Origin: BD2-11 sp965115885
GTDB taxonomy: Bacteria; Gemmatimonadota; Gemmatimonadetes; Longimicrobiales; Gaopeijiaceae
Length of the DNA: 64,000 bases
NCBI GenBank assembly: GCA_965115885.1
Contig: OZ220479.1
Location: 1,054,001-1,118,000, forward strand
Reading direction: 5' to 3'
Shown here: positions 9,038-20,800 of the stretch, one piece after another
Position numbering within the stretch: position 1 is the stretch's first letter
How the letters are laid out: the number at the start of each line of letters is the position of its first letter
Made by a program: the position numbers and the translations under genes
The notes under the pieces: model-generated
Database searches by the model: none
The model's input: only the letters and a program-made list of their open reading frames with translations
What the model was told of the DNA's origin: nothing

Positions 9038-12000
9038 TTATCCGATGTCTTTTCCTTCGGGTGTTTTGATGCCGAGAAGCACGCCGGGCTCCACGTCGCG
9101 TAGCGAACGAGGGGCCCGGAACCGAAGCTGGGTGTCGGTCAGCACATCGCGGTCCGGATCGATCATCTCGCGCAGCAACGGCGTCGCGGCGCCGGCTGTG
9201 CGGCTACGCGCATAACTCAGGGTCACCCCGCCCTCGTCGGCATCGTGGGCGAGCCTCGCCCAATCGTCGATCAAGCTCTGCACGCGGTTCCGGACGCGAT
9301 CGCCGAAATCGCCGGGCAGCCCGTCGGCATGCGCTTGCGCCCGCTGGCCCACCGCTTTCGCCAACGCCGAGGTTAGATCGCAGTGGCGTGCGACTTTTCC
9401 GGCCGCGTCCATCGCCGTCAAATCCCGGATCCCGAGCCGGGCCAGGGCGACCGCGACCGCCGGCAGGCCGCGGTCGAGGGCGCGCGGGGAGAACGGCGTG
9501 ACGCTTGTCGCCTCCACGCCGCGGTAGAACGACTCGTGCCACGCGGAGAAGCGCTCGTAGTGCGAGCGGTCGCGCGGTTTGTGGACGTTCAGTAGGGCGA
9601 CGACCAGTCCCGGCCGGTCCGGATCGCGGCCGACGCGGCTCGTGGCCTGGATGTACGGCGGTGGTTTTGGGTTGGCCCGAGACCACCATCAGGCCGAGCC
9701 GCAGGATGTCCAAGCCCACGGAAATCATGTTGGTCGCGAGGGCCACGTCCACGCGGTCGGGATCGGCGAACCCCAGGGAGAGCTTGCGCTTGGCATCGGC
9801 CACGGCGGCCGTGCCGACCCGCGAGGTGAGCTCCACCGGCTCGAAACCGATCGATCTGTCCGCGAACAGCTCCGCCGTGCCGGAGGCGCGCGCGCGGCCG
9901 GAATAGGTCTGGAGCCGCGAGCCGATCTCGTCCTCGACGATGCGGCGGGCGCTCCCGAGTTCGCGCAACACGTTGAAATAGGCGACCAGCGTCATGTACG
10001 GATCCGCCGGATTGGCCGCGTCTCCCGCGGTCGCCGCTTCCCAGGCGGCTTGTGCCGCGGCCATCAGCGTGATGGCGCTTCTCAGGAACAGCACCTTCGG
10101 TCCGCGTCCCTGTGCGGCGATCCCGAGATACAGCCGCGGGTTCGCGTCGGACGCCTGTTCGGCGAAGAACGAATCCCTCCGGTCGATGCCCGGTGGCGGG
10201 AACACCGCGACCGAAGATCGGCCGAAGAGAGCGCGGATCTGCTTTTGGGCGAAGCGCACGGTCGCGGTCGACGCGACGATTTTCGGGCGCACCTCCTTGC
10301 CGTCGACACGGCTCGAGCAAAGATGATCGACCGCGGTTTCGTAGAGCCCGGCCATGGTGCCGAGCGGCCCCGAGATGAGATGCAGCTCGTCTTGGATGAC
10401 GAGGTCGGGCGGACGCGGATCGGCGGGATCGCCGCCCCGGAAGAACTCCGCCGTCTCGCCGGTCCACGGCATGGCGGCGAATTTGTCGGCGGTCGCGATC
10501 ATGAAGGCGGGCAGACGTTGGTAGATCGGCTCGTCCACCGCGACGATGGGCAAGGCGCGCGCGCCTCCGAAGTCGCACCGTCGGCGGGCGCAATGCACCC
10601 GCAGGTCGGTCGGGTCGTCGACGCTGGGAACCAATCGGAAGGAGCGCTTCCCGAATCTCGCGCCGCACCAGGGGCACTGATTCAGGGGCAGCGGCGGGTC
10701 GCGCGAGGTGTCGCGGAAAAACCGCAGGGTTTTGGAGCGCGCCGTCTTGTCGGATCGGTCGCCTTTCTTGCCCATGTGGTTGGGCGTCGCCGCACGGCCC
10801 ACCCAAAGCGCGATTTCGAAGGGCTCGGTTCCGAGTCGTTCCGGTGCGGTCTCGCGCTCCAGCTCGAGGGCGCAGATCAGGGCTGCGGCGCGGCCCAGCT
10901 GATCGAGGGTGAGGAGCCGGAGCGTGTAGCGCATGAGCACCGACAGGCCGCGATGGACCGGGTCGGGATCGCGCAGCCGGCGCAGGACGAGCGTGAACGC
11001 GGCCAAACCGAGGTAGGCTTCGGTCTTGCCGCCGCCGGTCGGGAAGAACAGGAGGTCGACGATCTCGCGTTCCACATGGGTCGGCTCGGCGATGCCGCGC
11101 AGGTTCATGAGGATGTAGGCGAGTTGGAACGGACGCCATGCCGGGGGATCGACGGCTTCGGGGGCGCATTTCCTCTCCTGCGCCCGGCGCCGCCGCGCCG
11201 CCGCCGCCATGGCGCGGTTGGCAGTGCGGAACGCTTCCAGGAAACAGGGGTCGTCGAGCAACTCGATGCCGGCCTCGATGCGCTTCGACGTCGTGTTCGC
11301 CCGCTTGACCAGCGTGTCCGCCACCTCCCTGCGTCTGTCGGCAAATTCCCGTGCGCTTTCGGCTTGCGATTCGATCCAAGCGCGATAGGCGTGAACCAGC
11401 GGCTTCAAGGCCCGCTGCGCGTCCGCGCCGTTCTTCAGCGCGCCCAACGCCTCCATTCCGAACTCGACGTCGGGAATCCCGGAGGGTTCGACTCGTTCGA
11501 CGGCCGCGCGCGGCATCCATTCGGTGTGCACCCGCCGGCATTCGTCGTCGTCGGTCTCGGCGCGGACGGAGACGTTGTGGCCGACGGCGTACTCGGCCGC
11601 GTCCCGATAATGCAGGTCGGCGAGGCGTTCGTCCCAATCCTCGCTGTCGAGACCGCGCAGGTCGTGTCTCGGGAGAAACGGGCGGTCCGCAGCCACGGTC
11701 ATCTCCACCTGGAAGGCGCACGCTGCGTCCGCCAGATCGTCGTCTTCGGCCGGAGGCCGCCGGTTGACCACGAACGCGGCGACCGCGAGGGCGTCGATTT
11801 CGCCCTCGGGTTCGCGAAGTCGGGTCGGCCGGATCGTGCAAACGACTTCGAGGCCGCCGCTGGACGGCAAGACGCGCCGCACGGGCGCACCGGCTTCTGC
11901 GGACGCAAGATCGAGGGACAGGCTCGCCGTTCGTGGTCGTCGAACCCATGGAGCGAAACGGCGGCGGGCGGGAGCGTCGCTGCCGTCGGCGGAGGGGTCG

Positions 12001-12416
12001 GGGCCAAGGTTCGCATGGCGTTCCCGCTTTTCCTCGGGTGCGTAGTCGCCCCAAGTCATTGCGATGTCGAGGCGCGTGGCGGACGGGTCCAGCAGCACGC
12101 TCAACCCCATCGACGACGGCAGGAAAGTGCGCTTGCCGCTGCCGCGCTCCGGTTCCCTTGCGTCGTCCGCGCCGTGCGTCGGCTCGGAAGGTTGGTCGAG
12201 TTCCTCTTCGGCGTCGTGAGCGCGCTGTTCCCGAGGCGCGCCGGTCGGCACCAGGAATCCGGTCAGGTACCAGCGCGACGGCGCCCGGGGCAGGCGCTCG
12301 CGCTGGGAAGCCTCGTCGTTCGGTCGCGGACCGATCAGGTCGAGGCGCAGCGCCTCGACCAAGCGGTCGCGGACCCTAGCGCTGTCGGTCGTGGACGGTG
12401 TGGAGAGCGCGGTCAT
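9038..12416 (-). pseudogene. drmA: DISARM helicase DrmA, disrupted by a 2-nt deletion
   Basis: Starts at ATG 12416, four bases after the ancestral drmMI stop. The superfamily 2 helicase core is clear: Walker A FFPTGGGKTEAYLG near residue 460, Walker B IQDELHLISG near residue 675, SATVRFAQKQIRALFG, and motif V GLDILRLGLMVVSGQPKTT. The frame then breaks at about 9655-9657: the family expects A-E-Y-I-Q-A-T-S-R-V-G-R, but only GCCGTAC is present, two bases short. Motif VI (YIQATSRVGR) and about 200 C-terminal residues continue in another frame to the stop at 9038. Restoring two bases gives exactly 1127 codons. Without correction the product loses the arginine-finger motif and should be inactive. 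An assembly error is the alternative explanation. Confidence 0.88.
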
Positions 12417-12420
12417 CCGG

Positions 12421-12564
12421 TCATCCTCGCGGTTCGGTCGTGAGACGGGTTCGGGTTCCGGCCGACCGTTCCTCCGCCGCGCGCTCGGCGTTCAGGTCCA
12501 ACAAGCGCGCGAGCACCTCGTCGTGCACTTCGTTCGGCCAGCGATGGCGCCAGGGTTTCTTTTT
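12421..12564 (-). pseudogene. Displaced 3' end of drmMI beyond the IS insertion
   Basis: This stretch continues the drmMI frame after the IS1595 element is removed. It reads KPWRHRWPNEVHDEVLARLL, then DLNAERAAEERSAGTRTR, and stops at 12421-12423. Together with the interrupted gene it reconstructs the normal methylase C-terminus, and the stop lies four bases before the drmA ATG. In the present arrangement it is cut off from its start and is probably untranslated. Confidence 0.85.
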
Positions 12565-12586
12565 GGGGATTATACGCCTGCCTTGA
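12557..12586. repeat. Left target duplication and inverted repeat of the IS1595 element
   Basis: TTCTTTTT at 12557-12564 is the target duplication, repeated exactly at 14023-14030. The inverted repeat runs from 12565 (GGGGATTATACGCCTG...) and matches the right end with a one-base length difference and one substitution. Confidence 0.9.
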
Positions 12587-12647
12587 CAGCACGGCAAGAT
12601 CATGCCACCTTCAGTGTACGCTAAGAGCAATGCAATGAGGGGGTTGC

Positions 12648-13634
12648 ATGGTGGCGAAGGGACCTGGAAAGCATCACCGGAAAGGTATCACGATGCCGCA
12701 GGTTGCGGCGATGTTCGCAACTGAGGAATCGGCGACCCACTGGTTCGAGTCGTGGGTCTGGCCGTCCGGCCAGATGGCTTGCACACGTTGCGGGAGTGTG
12801 AACTGCTACCGGGTGAAGTCGGGCAAGCCGATGCCGTACAGGTGCCGCGATTGCCGGAAGTATTTCAGCCTCGAGACAGGGACGCTCATGGAGCAGTCGA
12901 AGCTCCCACTGCGGTTGTGGGGCTGGGCGATCTATTTGGAGTTGACGAGCCTGAAAGGTGTTTCGTCGATGAAGCTGCACCGCGATCTCGGCGTCCGGCA
13001 GGCGACGGCATGGTTCATGTTGCACCGCATCCGGGGCGCGTTCGCGGACGTGCGGATGACGTTCGACGGGCCGGTGGAAGTGGACGAGGCGTATTTCGGC
13101 GGCAAGCGCAAGAATATGAGCAACACTCGTCGCAAGGAACTGGAGAGCACCGGGCGCGGGCCGACCGGGAAGCAGGCCGTGGTTGCTGCGAGGGATCGGG
13201 CAACGGGCAAGGTTGCGGCGCGGGTGATCGAGCGCACCGACAAGGCGACGCTCGGCGGTTTCGTGGACGAACACGCCAGCGACGGCGCGAAGCTGTACAC
13301 GGACGACGCGACGGCCTACCGAGGCACCGCCCGGAAGCACGAGACGGTGAAGCACTCCGTAGCCGAGTACGTCCGATACCTCGAAGGCGAGACCGTTCAC
13401 ACCAACGGCGTGGAGTCGTTCTGGGCCGTGTTGAAGCGCGCGCACAAGGGCGTCTACCATCGGCTGAGCCAGAAGCGCTTGCAAGCCTACGTGGACATGT
13501 TCGCGGCTCGCCGGAACGTGCGCGAGTTGGACACGCTCGCACAGATTCAGCACGTCGTGGCGGCGATGATCGGACGGCGGCTCATGTACCGGGATCCGGT
13601 AGCCGACACGGGTCGATCGGCGGCTGCGGTCTGA
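12648..13634 (+). CDS. IS1595-family transposase
   Basis: Encodes 328 residues. The N-terminal zinc ribbon is visible as CTRCGSVNCYRVKSGKPMPYRCRDCRKYFS (two CxxC pairs, read here in parts: CTRC and CRDC). The DDE-type catalytic core (DDE_Tnp_IS1595) includes EVDEAYFGGKRKN, LYTDDATAYRG and the acidic-residue motif TNGVESFWAVLKRAHKGVYH. Length and motif order are normal, so it is probably active. A GAGGGGG purine tract precedes the ATG. Its strand is opposite to the drm genes, so any promoter it carries would oppose the operon. Confidence 0.93.
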   Translation: MVAKGPGKHHRKGITMPQVAAMFATEESATHWFESWVWPSGQMACTRCGSVNCYRVKSGKPMPYRCRDCRKYFSLETGTLMEQSKLPLRLWGWAIYLELTSLKGVSSMKLHRDLGVRQATAWFMLHRIRGAFADVRMTFDGPVEVDEAYFGGKRKNMSNTRRKELESTGRGPTGKQAVVAARDRATGKVAARVIERTDKATLGGFVDEHASDGAKLYTDDATAYRGTARKHETVKHSVAEYVRYLEGETVHTNGVESFWAVLKRAHKGVYHRLSQKRLQAYVDMFAARRNVRELDTLAQIQHVVAAMIGRRLMYRDPVADTGRSAAAV

Positions 13635-13822
13635 TTCCTTGCTCCAAACCCCTTGCGCGGGCGTATCGCTCCCGCCCGCGCACTCTGGCGGTATACGCAA
13701 TAGGTTGTATCGTGTGCCGGATTTGGACCGAAGTTTCTGGCGAACTTCCCGTTCCGCAAACCTGACGGTTGATCGCATCGTCGCTCGCAGGCACGGCGGG
13801 AGCGACCACCATGGAGGCACCG

Positions 13823-14017
13823 ATGACTGAAAAGCGAGAGAAGCCGTTCGACGTGCAGGCGACCAACCCGTTCTACCGGGGCGCGATGATGAGCGACATC
13901 GTCCAGGTGCTGTTCCGCCCGATCAATCCGAAGGTGTGGGAGCGTATCGCAACCCGCAGATTCGTCACGCCGGAGAAGGTGGAGGATGATGAACCCGACA
14001 TCAAGACAGGCGTATAA
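13823..14017 (+). CDS. Small IS1595 passenger protein of unknown function
   Basis: A 64-residue reading frame inside the IS, downstream of the transposase. I start it at ATG 13823 because GGAG lies 6 bases upstream; an ATG at 13811 is also possible. The sequence MTEKREKPFDVQATNPFYRG then DIVQVLFRPINPKVWERIA has no motif I recognise. The stop codon lies inside the right inverted repeat, so the gene belongs to the element. Function unknown. Confidence 0.55.
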   Translation: MTEKREKPFDVQATNPFYRGAMMSDIVQVLFRPINPKVWERIATRRFVTPEKVEDDEPDIKTGV

Positions 14018-14030
14018 TTCCCTTCTTTTT
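14001..14030. repeat. Right inverted repeat and target duplication of the IS1595 element
   Basis: The right inverted repeat ends at 14022 (complement GGGAATTATACGCCTGTC...). The second TTCTTTTT copy is at 14023-14030, directly joined to the drmMI codons for GRKK. Confidence 0.9.
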
Positions 14031-17000
14031 CCTGCCCCAGCTCTCTTCGTCGATCTCGTAGTCGAGCAGGAACTCGCAATCGGTCGGGATGTCCGTCCAC
14101 CCGTAGGCGTCGAGAACGGCGCGGTCCATCGCGGCGTGCAGGTCGCGGAGTCTCGCGATCCGTGCATCTCGCTCGTGCGGATCGTGGAATCGATTGTAGG
14201 TTTTCGTCATGCCTTCGTCGTTGTCCACCATCAGCGTCGCACGGAAATCGTAGTAGGTCTCGCCTGCCGCTTCGAGCGCGGGATGCGTCTCCCAGCCTTC
14301 CGGGAACGGGAACGTTTCGAAACAATCGGAGGGAGTGTAGCGAAGGTCGTCTTTCATGGACGAACCGAAGAATCGTGCCCAGATTTCGTGGGGACGGGAT
14401 TGCAGGGCGCAAAAAGCGGCGTAGGTGTCGAGGGGAAAAACAATCAACGAATCCGCATAGACCAATCGTCCCGGCAAGAAGGTGAAGGCCGCGTGCTGTC
14501 CCACTCTGGAGACACCTAGCAGTCGGTCAAGTCTCTCGATGGCTTCGTACAGCTCTCTGGCAGAGGAACCGTAGTGCCACCAGAACATAGCTCGTTTCCG
14601 CCCGATAGCATTCGTTGTGAGATGCGCACGGGTCGGCTTCACCTTGGTTTTGACGATTTCCAGCAATTCCGACCAGTCTGCCGCCACTGGGTCCGGATAG
14701 TCCAGTGGTACGGTTCCGCTACGGCGCCAATCGCGTCGGGTACTTTTACGGGCATCCCGCCACGTCGCGCCCAGATCCGTACGCATCAATGGATAGTTGC
14801 GAAAGTTGATGACGTGTCGATGATGAGCATGAGTAGGGCTGCTGTTGATTTCCTTGCCGCCGATGTAGGGGAAGATCGCGTCGCGGTTTCGCGGGTTGTC
14901 TGCGATGAGTCTCTCCATCTCAGCCAACGGTGTCGCGACGCCCTTGCGGTCGGCATCGTCGAAAGTGAAACCCATGCCGAAAATGTAGCTTCCGACAAAA
15001 CTCTTACCCGAATTGGCCTTCAACCTCTCGGGATCGTCGTGTCCGCCGCTGTGGAAGAGAAACGCGGAGATCGTGCCGACATCCCTGCCGTCCAATGCCC
15101 GTGGTCCGGAATACACGCCTTTAGCGGCATGGACCACGCTGACGACGACGGTCGCCTCGCCGGGCCATTCGAGGCGCCGTCGAGCTTGGTATATTTCGCC
15201 GCCGTGCGTGCAAATCCAGTTCAAACCGGTCGCGCGCGTATCGCCTTGACCGATGGTGTTGGTGGCGACCAGTCCGAGCGTGCCGTCGCCTCGAAGCAGA
15301 TCGAATGCGCGGCGAAAAAAATGTGCCACCAAGTCGGAGTTGCCATGACTCTTGGCGTGAACCTGCTTGAGCCACGCGAGATAATTTTCAGGATTGGCAG
15401 AAATGATCGTGTTCTTTCCCGCGAAGGGCGGATTGCCGACTACCGCATCGAATCCCGGATTTTCGCGTTCGAACACTTCCGGGAATTCCAGCTCCCAGTG
15501 GAGGGGTGCGACCGGTGGTTCGGCGGTCGTTCGGGAAGCGGCGACGGCCCCGTTCGAATCGAGGAGCAGATCTGCGTACCGGAGACGGATGTCGTCCCGC
15601 TCTTTGGGTTTTCCTCCTTTGAAGAAGGCCGCGAGCAGAAGATTTGCGGTCTCGCGGACGTTCCGGAGTTCTCGATCGGCGTCGCTCAACAGATCATGCA
15701 GTTCGTGCTCGGGCGCCTCGCCACCGAATTCGCGGACGAGTTCTCGCAGCTCCATGGTCTTGGCGACATGGCGCCCGATCATCCCTGTCTCCGCGCTGAA
15801 TTGGAAGTCCGGCTTCGCGGCGTCCCAATGAAATCCCTCGATCTGGCTACGGGTCAGGCCGACCAGCGAATCCCCATGCCGCAACGCGTGGTCGATGAAG
15901 GTGAATTCATGGCCTCGCGCCAGCGTCACCAACCAAAGCGAGAGCCGTGCGAGATCGATGGCCATCGGGTTTCGGTCGACCCCGTAGAGGCATCGTTGGG
16001 CGACGAGTCGTTGGGCGTGAATCAACTCGTCCTCGTCGGTCGACAATTCGGGCGAACCGCCATGAACGTTCCAGGCTTCGACGAGCCGTGCCGCCAGCTG
16101 TCGACAGGTCTCGACAAGGAATGCACCCGACCCGGTGGCCGGATCGAGGACCTTGAGGTCCAGGATTTCCTCCGGCCGAGCTTTTTTCCCTAGCCGTTCG
16201 AGTATCGGTCGCAACGCTTCGGAGACGATCGGTTCGGTCAATGAGCGTGGCGTGTAGTGACTTCCGGATCGGCGCCGTTCGTCCGTCGGCTGCAGTACGG
16301 GCGTTCCAGCGGGCACCACGTCCGGCGTCGCGTCGCGGTCGACGACTCTTTCGAGGGCGGCTACGAGGTCGGGGATGGCGAACGCCTTGCGGAGCGCGGT
16401 ACGGACCTTCCCCGTCAGCTTCCGGTCGGTTGCGTCTTGAAGCGCTTTGGCACGCTTGCCGCCTTCCAGAGCGAGCAGGCCGTCGAGATCCACGACCCCT
16501 GCAGCGCCGGTCCGTTTCGGCGACTTGATGGCGATCGACCGGCCAGTGGTGAGCTCGACGCGAAATCCCATGACGGCTTCGTACACCGAGCCGATTTGCT
16601 CGACGTCGAGGGTGCGGTAGGACAGGCGCTCGCCGCCCAGCACGATCAGCGACTGCAGAACTTTCCAGACGGTCGCGTCCGGGATCATCGGAATTGCCGG
16701 TTCCTCGTCCAATTCGCGTCCTTCGAGGAACGGGAACCGGCTCGGATCGAACAGCGCCCCCTTGCGTGCAACGAAGGAAAGCCCGGCATGTCCGCCGCCG
16801 CCGTGGATCAGCCGGAACAGCGAAAGTAGTTGCACCCAGGCCCCGAAGCGTTGGTCCATGGTGTCCGGCCAAGCCGCAGCATCGGCGCGCAGGCGGGCGA
16901 ACAACCCCGCCAGCGAATAGTGTTGCTGATACACCGGGTGATCGGGCATGAGGCCCCGGTCTTCGGCGTAGAGTACGAAGACGAGCCGCATCAGCGTCGT

Positions 17001-17869
17001 GATCAGTCCGCCGTAGAGATGTTCGGGATCGCGGCGCGCAAGCGTGGCTACTCTTCCGTTGCCGTGCGCGTCGGCCGAGACGAAGCCTCGAAGCAGTTCG
17101 TGCAGGGCGGCAAGAACTTGGCGGGAGAGTTTGGTGGACACCTCGGCCTGTGCGTCGCGGCTTCCGGCCAAGAGGGCAGGCAGACGCGCCTCGGGAGAGG
17201 GGCCGAACAGCGCGTTCGCCGACAGGAGCATGTCGAACGCGGCCAAGATGGGGCGGCCCGCCGGCAGCGCCATCTGCGGGAATTCGAAGGTAAGGTGCCC
17301 CGAGGACTCTCCCCGGGGCGCGTGGATCAGGCGAATGCGTTCGTCGGTGCAGAGCAGACCGGTGTGGACGCCGGTCTCGCGCAGGAGTCGTTCGAACCGG
17401 GCATGACGGGTGGCGTTCCATCTCGCATCATCGGGCGGACGGTCGAGGTCGGTTCCGCTGTCCTCGACTCGGACGAGCATCGCCCAGTCGGAATCTCCCC
17501 CCCCCTATTTTCTCCCGAATATTGGTCGACCGGCACGGCCCAGGTGGGCGAGAGCACGGCTTGCAACTCGGGAAGCGCGATCTCGAGAGTATCCCGATGA
17601 TCGACTGCATCTAGAAGATCGTCTTCCTCCCAACCCAGGAAGTCGACGAAGACACGACGCAAATCGGGTGCGCGCGCATAGGCCGCAGCGCCGTTTCCAT
17701 TCTCGTTGAGCAGTTCCCGAAATTCGCGCTGGCGTCGGGCGATGTTGCGGTCCGGCACTACTTGGGCGTCGACCATGACGGGTGGGGAGACCACCAAGCC
17801 TACGGGCTGGACGAACCCCAGCCACTCCTGGTGGGCGAACAGCAACTTGCGGCGTTCGCGGTCGGCCAT
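14001..17869 (-). CDS. drmMI: DISARM N6-adenine DNA methylase DrmMI, frameshifted and IS-truncated
   Basis: The gene starts at ATG 17869 (MADRERRKLLFAHQEWLGFV), four bases after drmD. About 121 codons later the frame breaks at a run of nine G (plus-strand C at 17497-17505). The rest resumes in another frame, reading GDSDWAMLVRVEDSGTDLDR and onward for about 1165 residues. The methylase core has motif I LDPATGSGAFLVET and motif IV VVGNPPFAGKNT, the NPPF type expected for amino-group adenine methylation that marks self DNA in class 1 DISARM. The 3' end runs into the IS1595 repeat and stops at 14001 after GRKKKGIIRLS, losing about 44 native residues. With 10 G and without the IS the gene would be exactly 1328 codons. 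An internal ATG (17480) could still start a shortened protein. Confidence 0.9.
17497..17505 (-). repeat. G9 homopolymer at the drmMI frameshift, possible phase-variation tract
   Basis: Nine consecutive G on the coding strand separate the two reading frames of drmMI. Upstream codons read SGENRGG, downstream codons read GGDSDWAMLVR. A length of 10 or 7 G joins the frames, 9 does not. Such tracts change length by slipped-strand mispairing, and they are also prone to sequencing error. Confidence 0.8.
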
Positions 17870-17873
17870 GGCT

Positions 17874-20800
17874 CTACCATCCCGCTCTCGGCCAGAGATA
17901 GACGAGGCCGAGGGGGTCGATGCGGACCGCGCTCACACTGTAGCCGTTCGCGATTCGGCGCGGTTCGGTTTCGAGTTCCGTTTCGATGGCTTCGATGCGC
18001 CGGTTCCAAGCGCGGCGGTCGGCTTCGCGTTGCCGCTTTTCGGCTTGGTCGAAGGCGAACGTCAGTTGCCGGTCGTCTCTTCTGGCTGTTTCGGCGATCC
18101 GTTTTCGCTGACGTTCGAGCAGCTCGATCATGTTGCGTTGTTCGGCCTCCGACCGCTCGGCGAGCTGTCTCTTTGCTTTTTCGGCATATTCGAGTGCGCG
18201 GCGCTTCAGGTGGCGCACGAGGTCCGCGATGTCGGTGGACGCCGAGGCCGCGAGACGCGTCCGCACCCGTTCCGGAACGCTGTTCCGGCCTGCAGCGTCG
18301 AGTGCCGTCTGCAGCGAAGCCAGCGTCGTCTGCTCGCCTGTCCGACCGAAGGGCTCGAGCTTGCCGCGCCTGCGGTCGGGATCGATCCAGCGTGCCGTGA
18401 CTGGCACGATCTCCTCGTGGAGGCGTGCGGCGCGCGGGCCGTACACGGCGAGGCGGCCGAGCAGCACGACGCGGGGAATCGCGTCGTGCGCCACCGTCAG
18501 GCAGGCTTTGGACAGATCGTGGTGGATCAGCCCTTGCGCGACGAACCGGCCCAGCAGGCGCCGGGCCACCCGATGTTCGAGATGAAGCTGCACGGCGTTT
18601 TCGCCTAGTCGGCCCGTGTCCTCGAACGCGACCGGTCGGATGGCGGCCCGGCGGCGCCATTCGGCGAGGCTCTCGCCTCGTCGTCTGCGTGCGCGCAAGG
18701 TGTCGAGGGCGGCGGTCCAACCCGAATCGCGCGCGATGGCGTCGTGCTCGGCCGGGAAGGCGAATCGGCGCGGAGCGTCGATCTCCCGCTGGCCATCCCG
18801 GTCCAGCTCGGCAATGCCGGATGCACCGGCGAGCTTGAGGCCCATCGACAACGTCCTGCGGAACTGCGGCACGGCAAGGCCGATTCGGGTGCGCGAGCGT
18901 TCCAGCCGGGTGCGCAAACGGTCGATGTCGTCGCGCAGCCGGTCCCGGCGAAGACGCGCGTCTTCCAGTTCGTCCTCGACGGTCCGCTGCCGCTCTCCCG
19001 CCGACATGCCCTGGACGAGGGACGCGAGATCGGCGATCCCGTTGCGGCGCATACCCTGTCGACCGATAGCGCGGGCGATGCGCTCCTCGACGATCTTGGC
19101 GACGCTGCCCAGTTCCTCCCGTATGCGTTCGACCTTGTCGACCAGCACGCGCAGCACGCGGTCCTCGAGCCGCTGCGCGAACACGAAATACCGGCAGAAC
19201 ACCTCGTCGGCGGGCTGGAGCTTGCGGTCGATCCGGCCGTTGCGCTGATCGATCCGACTCGGGTTCCACGGCAGGTCGAAATGAAACAGGTCGTGGCAGT
19301 GACGCTGGAGGTTGAGGCCCTCCCGCGCGGCGTCGGTCGCGATGAGAATGCGCAGGGGGTGATCGCCGGGCTCGGTGTTGAACGCGTGCTTGAGCTCTTC
19401 GCGCCGTTCGCGCGACGTCCTGCCGGTGAACGCTCCGATCCGCTCCGACGCTCTGTCGGAATGCGCGATCGCCTCTTCGAGGCAACGCTGGAGCCAGCGA
19501 CGCGTGTCTTCGTATTCGGTGAAAACGAGCAGGCGGCGGTGGTTCCAACGTGGACGCGTACCCGGCTGGCGCGAGCGTAGCGGGCACATGTTGGCGTCGA
19601 TCCACGCGACGATCCTGCGCACACGCGGATCGGGGCCGTAGCGGCTCGCCTCGGCCACCTCGCGCATCTCGTCGACCAGCGCGAGTTCGCGTCGCAGCGC
19701 CTTGCGCGTTCCCGCTTGGCGGCTGTCGGTCGATGCCGCCGTCGCCGCCGCCATCAGATCCGCCAGCTCGATTTCCGACGGATCGGGGGAGGAGGGACCG
19801 AGTTCGCTCTCGGCACCGGGGTCCGGCTCTTCCGCCGCATCGAGCTCGACGCCGACGGTCAATCGTTCGAGATCGGCGCGGAGCGTTTTCGACATGACCG
19901 TAGCGGCCGACGCCTTCTCCATCGCACGCTTCACGCTCTTCCGATGCACCGAGAGCGTTCGGGCAAAGGCCTCGACGGACGACAGCAGGCGCTTCTGCAG
20001 TCCGCCGATCACCAACGCGCCGACCGCCTGTTGCGACTTCGGCTCCTTCTCGAGCCTCTTCTCCCTCTCGGCTCGATAGGCTTCGAGCATTCGCGGCAAC
20101 GTCAGCTCGGGTGCATCCGTCGGTAGTCCGTCGATTTCGACGGGGACGACGTTTCGCTTCGGAAAACCGCCTTCGATCTCCCGAATGTCGGACTTGAGCC
20201 GCCGAACCAGGATCTCGTCGAGCTGTCCCTTGAGCACGCGAACCCCACGGCAGAAACGCTGCGGGTCGAGAATCTCCAGTAGCGCGGAGAAGCTGTTCGA
20301 GTGACCGTTGTGCGGCGTCGCGGAGAGGAACAGGCGGTGCTCGAAACGCGGAGCGATGTCGCGAACCGCGCGCGTGATCTGCGAATCGATCGCGTAGCGC
20401 GCGCCGCTCGCGGGTGCGGCGTGGTGCGCCTCGTCCAGGATCAGCAGCGTTCGCGGCGCGAATTCGCCCAGCCAGTCGCGCAAGCCCGAGGCGTAGGTTT
20501 CGTCGACGAGGAGGCGGTGCGAGATCAGGAAGCGCGAGTGCGTGGCCCACGGATTCACCGAAAAACCCCGCTCGCGGCGCATCCGGGTCACGTACGTGCG
20601 ATCCAGAATGGCGAACGCGAGGCCGAACCGAGCCTCCATCTCGTCCTGCCACTGCTCGAGCATCGCCGGCGGGCAGGCCACGACGATGCGGTCGATGCGT
20701 CGGCGTAGGATCAGTTCGCGCGCGATCAGACCGGCCTCGATGGTCTTGCCGAGCCCGACGTCGTCGGCGACGAACAGGTTGACGCGCGGCAACCTGAGCG

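Larger units (their letters stand above)
12565..14022 (+). mobile_element. IS1595-family insertion sequence inserted in drmMI
   Basis: A 1458-bp element bounded by inverted repeats of about 22 bp (12565-12586 and 14001-14022) and by the 8-bp duplication TTCTTTTT at 12557-12564 and 14023-14030. The 8-bp duplication is usual for the IS1595 family. It carries a transposase and a short passenger gene, both transcribed against the DISARM operon. Excision of the element plus one duplication copy exactly rejoins the 3' end of drmMI, showing that it landed in an intact gene and recently enough for the duplication to be perfect. Confidence 0.93.

Noticed and set aside
9650..9665. Programmed ribosomal frameshift in drmA
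   Set aside because: No slippery heptamer or downstream structure is evident, and the shift needed does not fit usual sites; deletion or sequence error is simpler.
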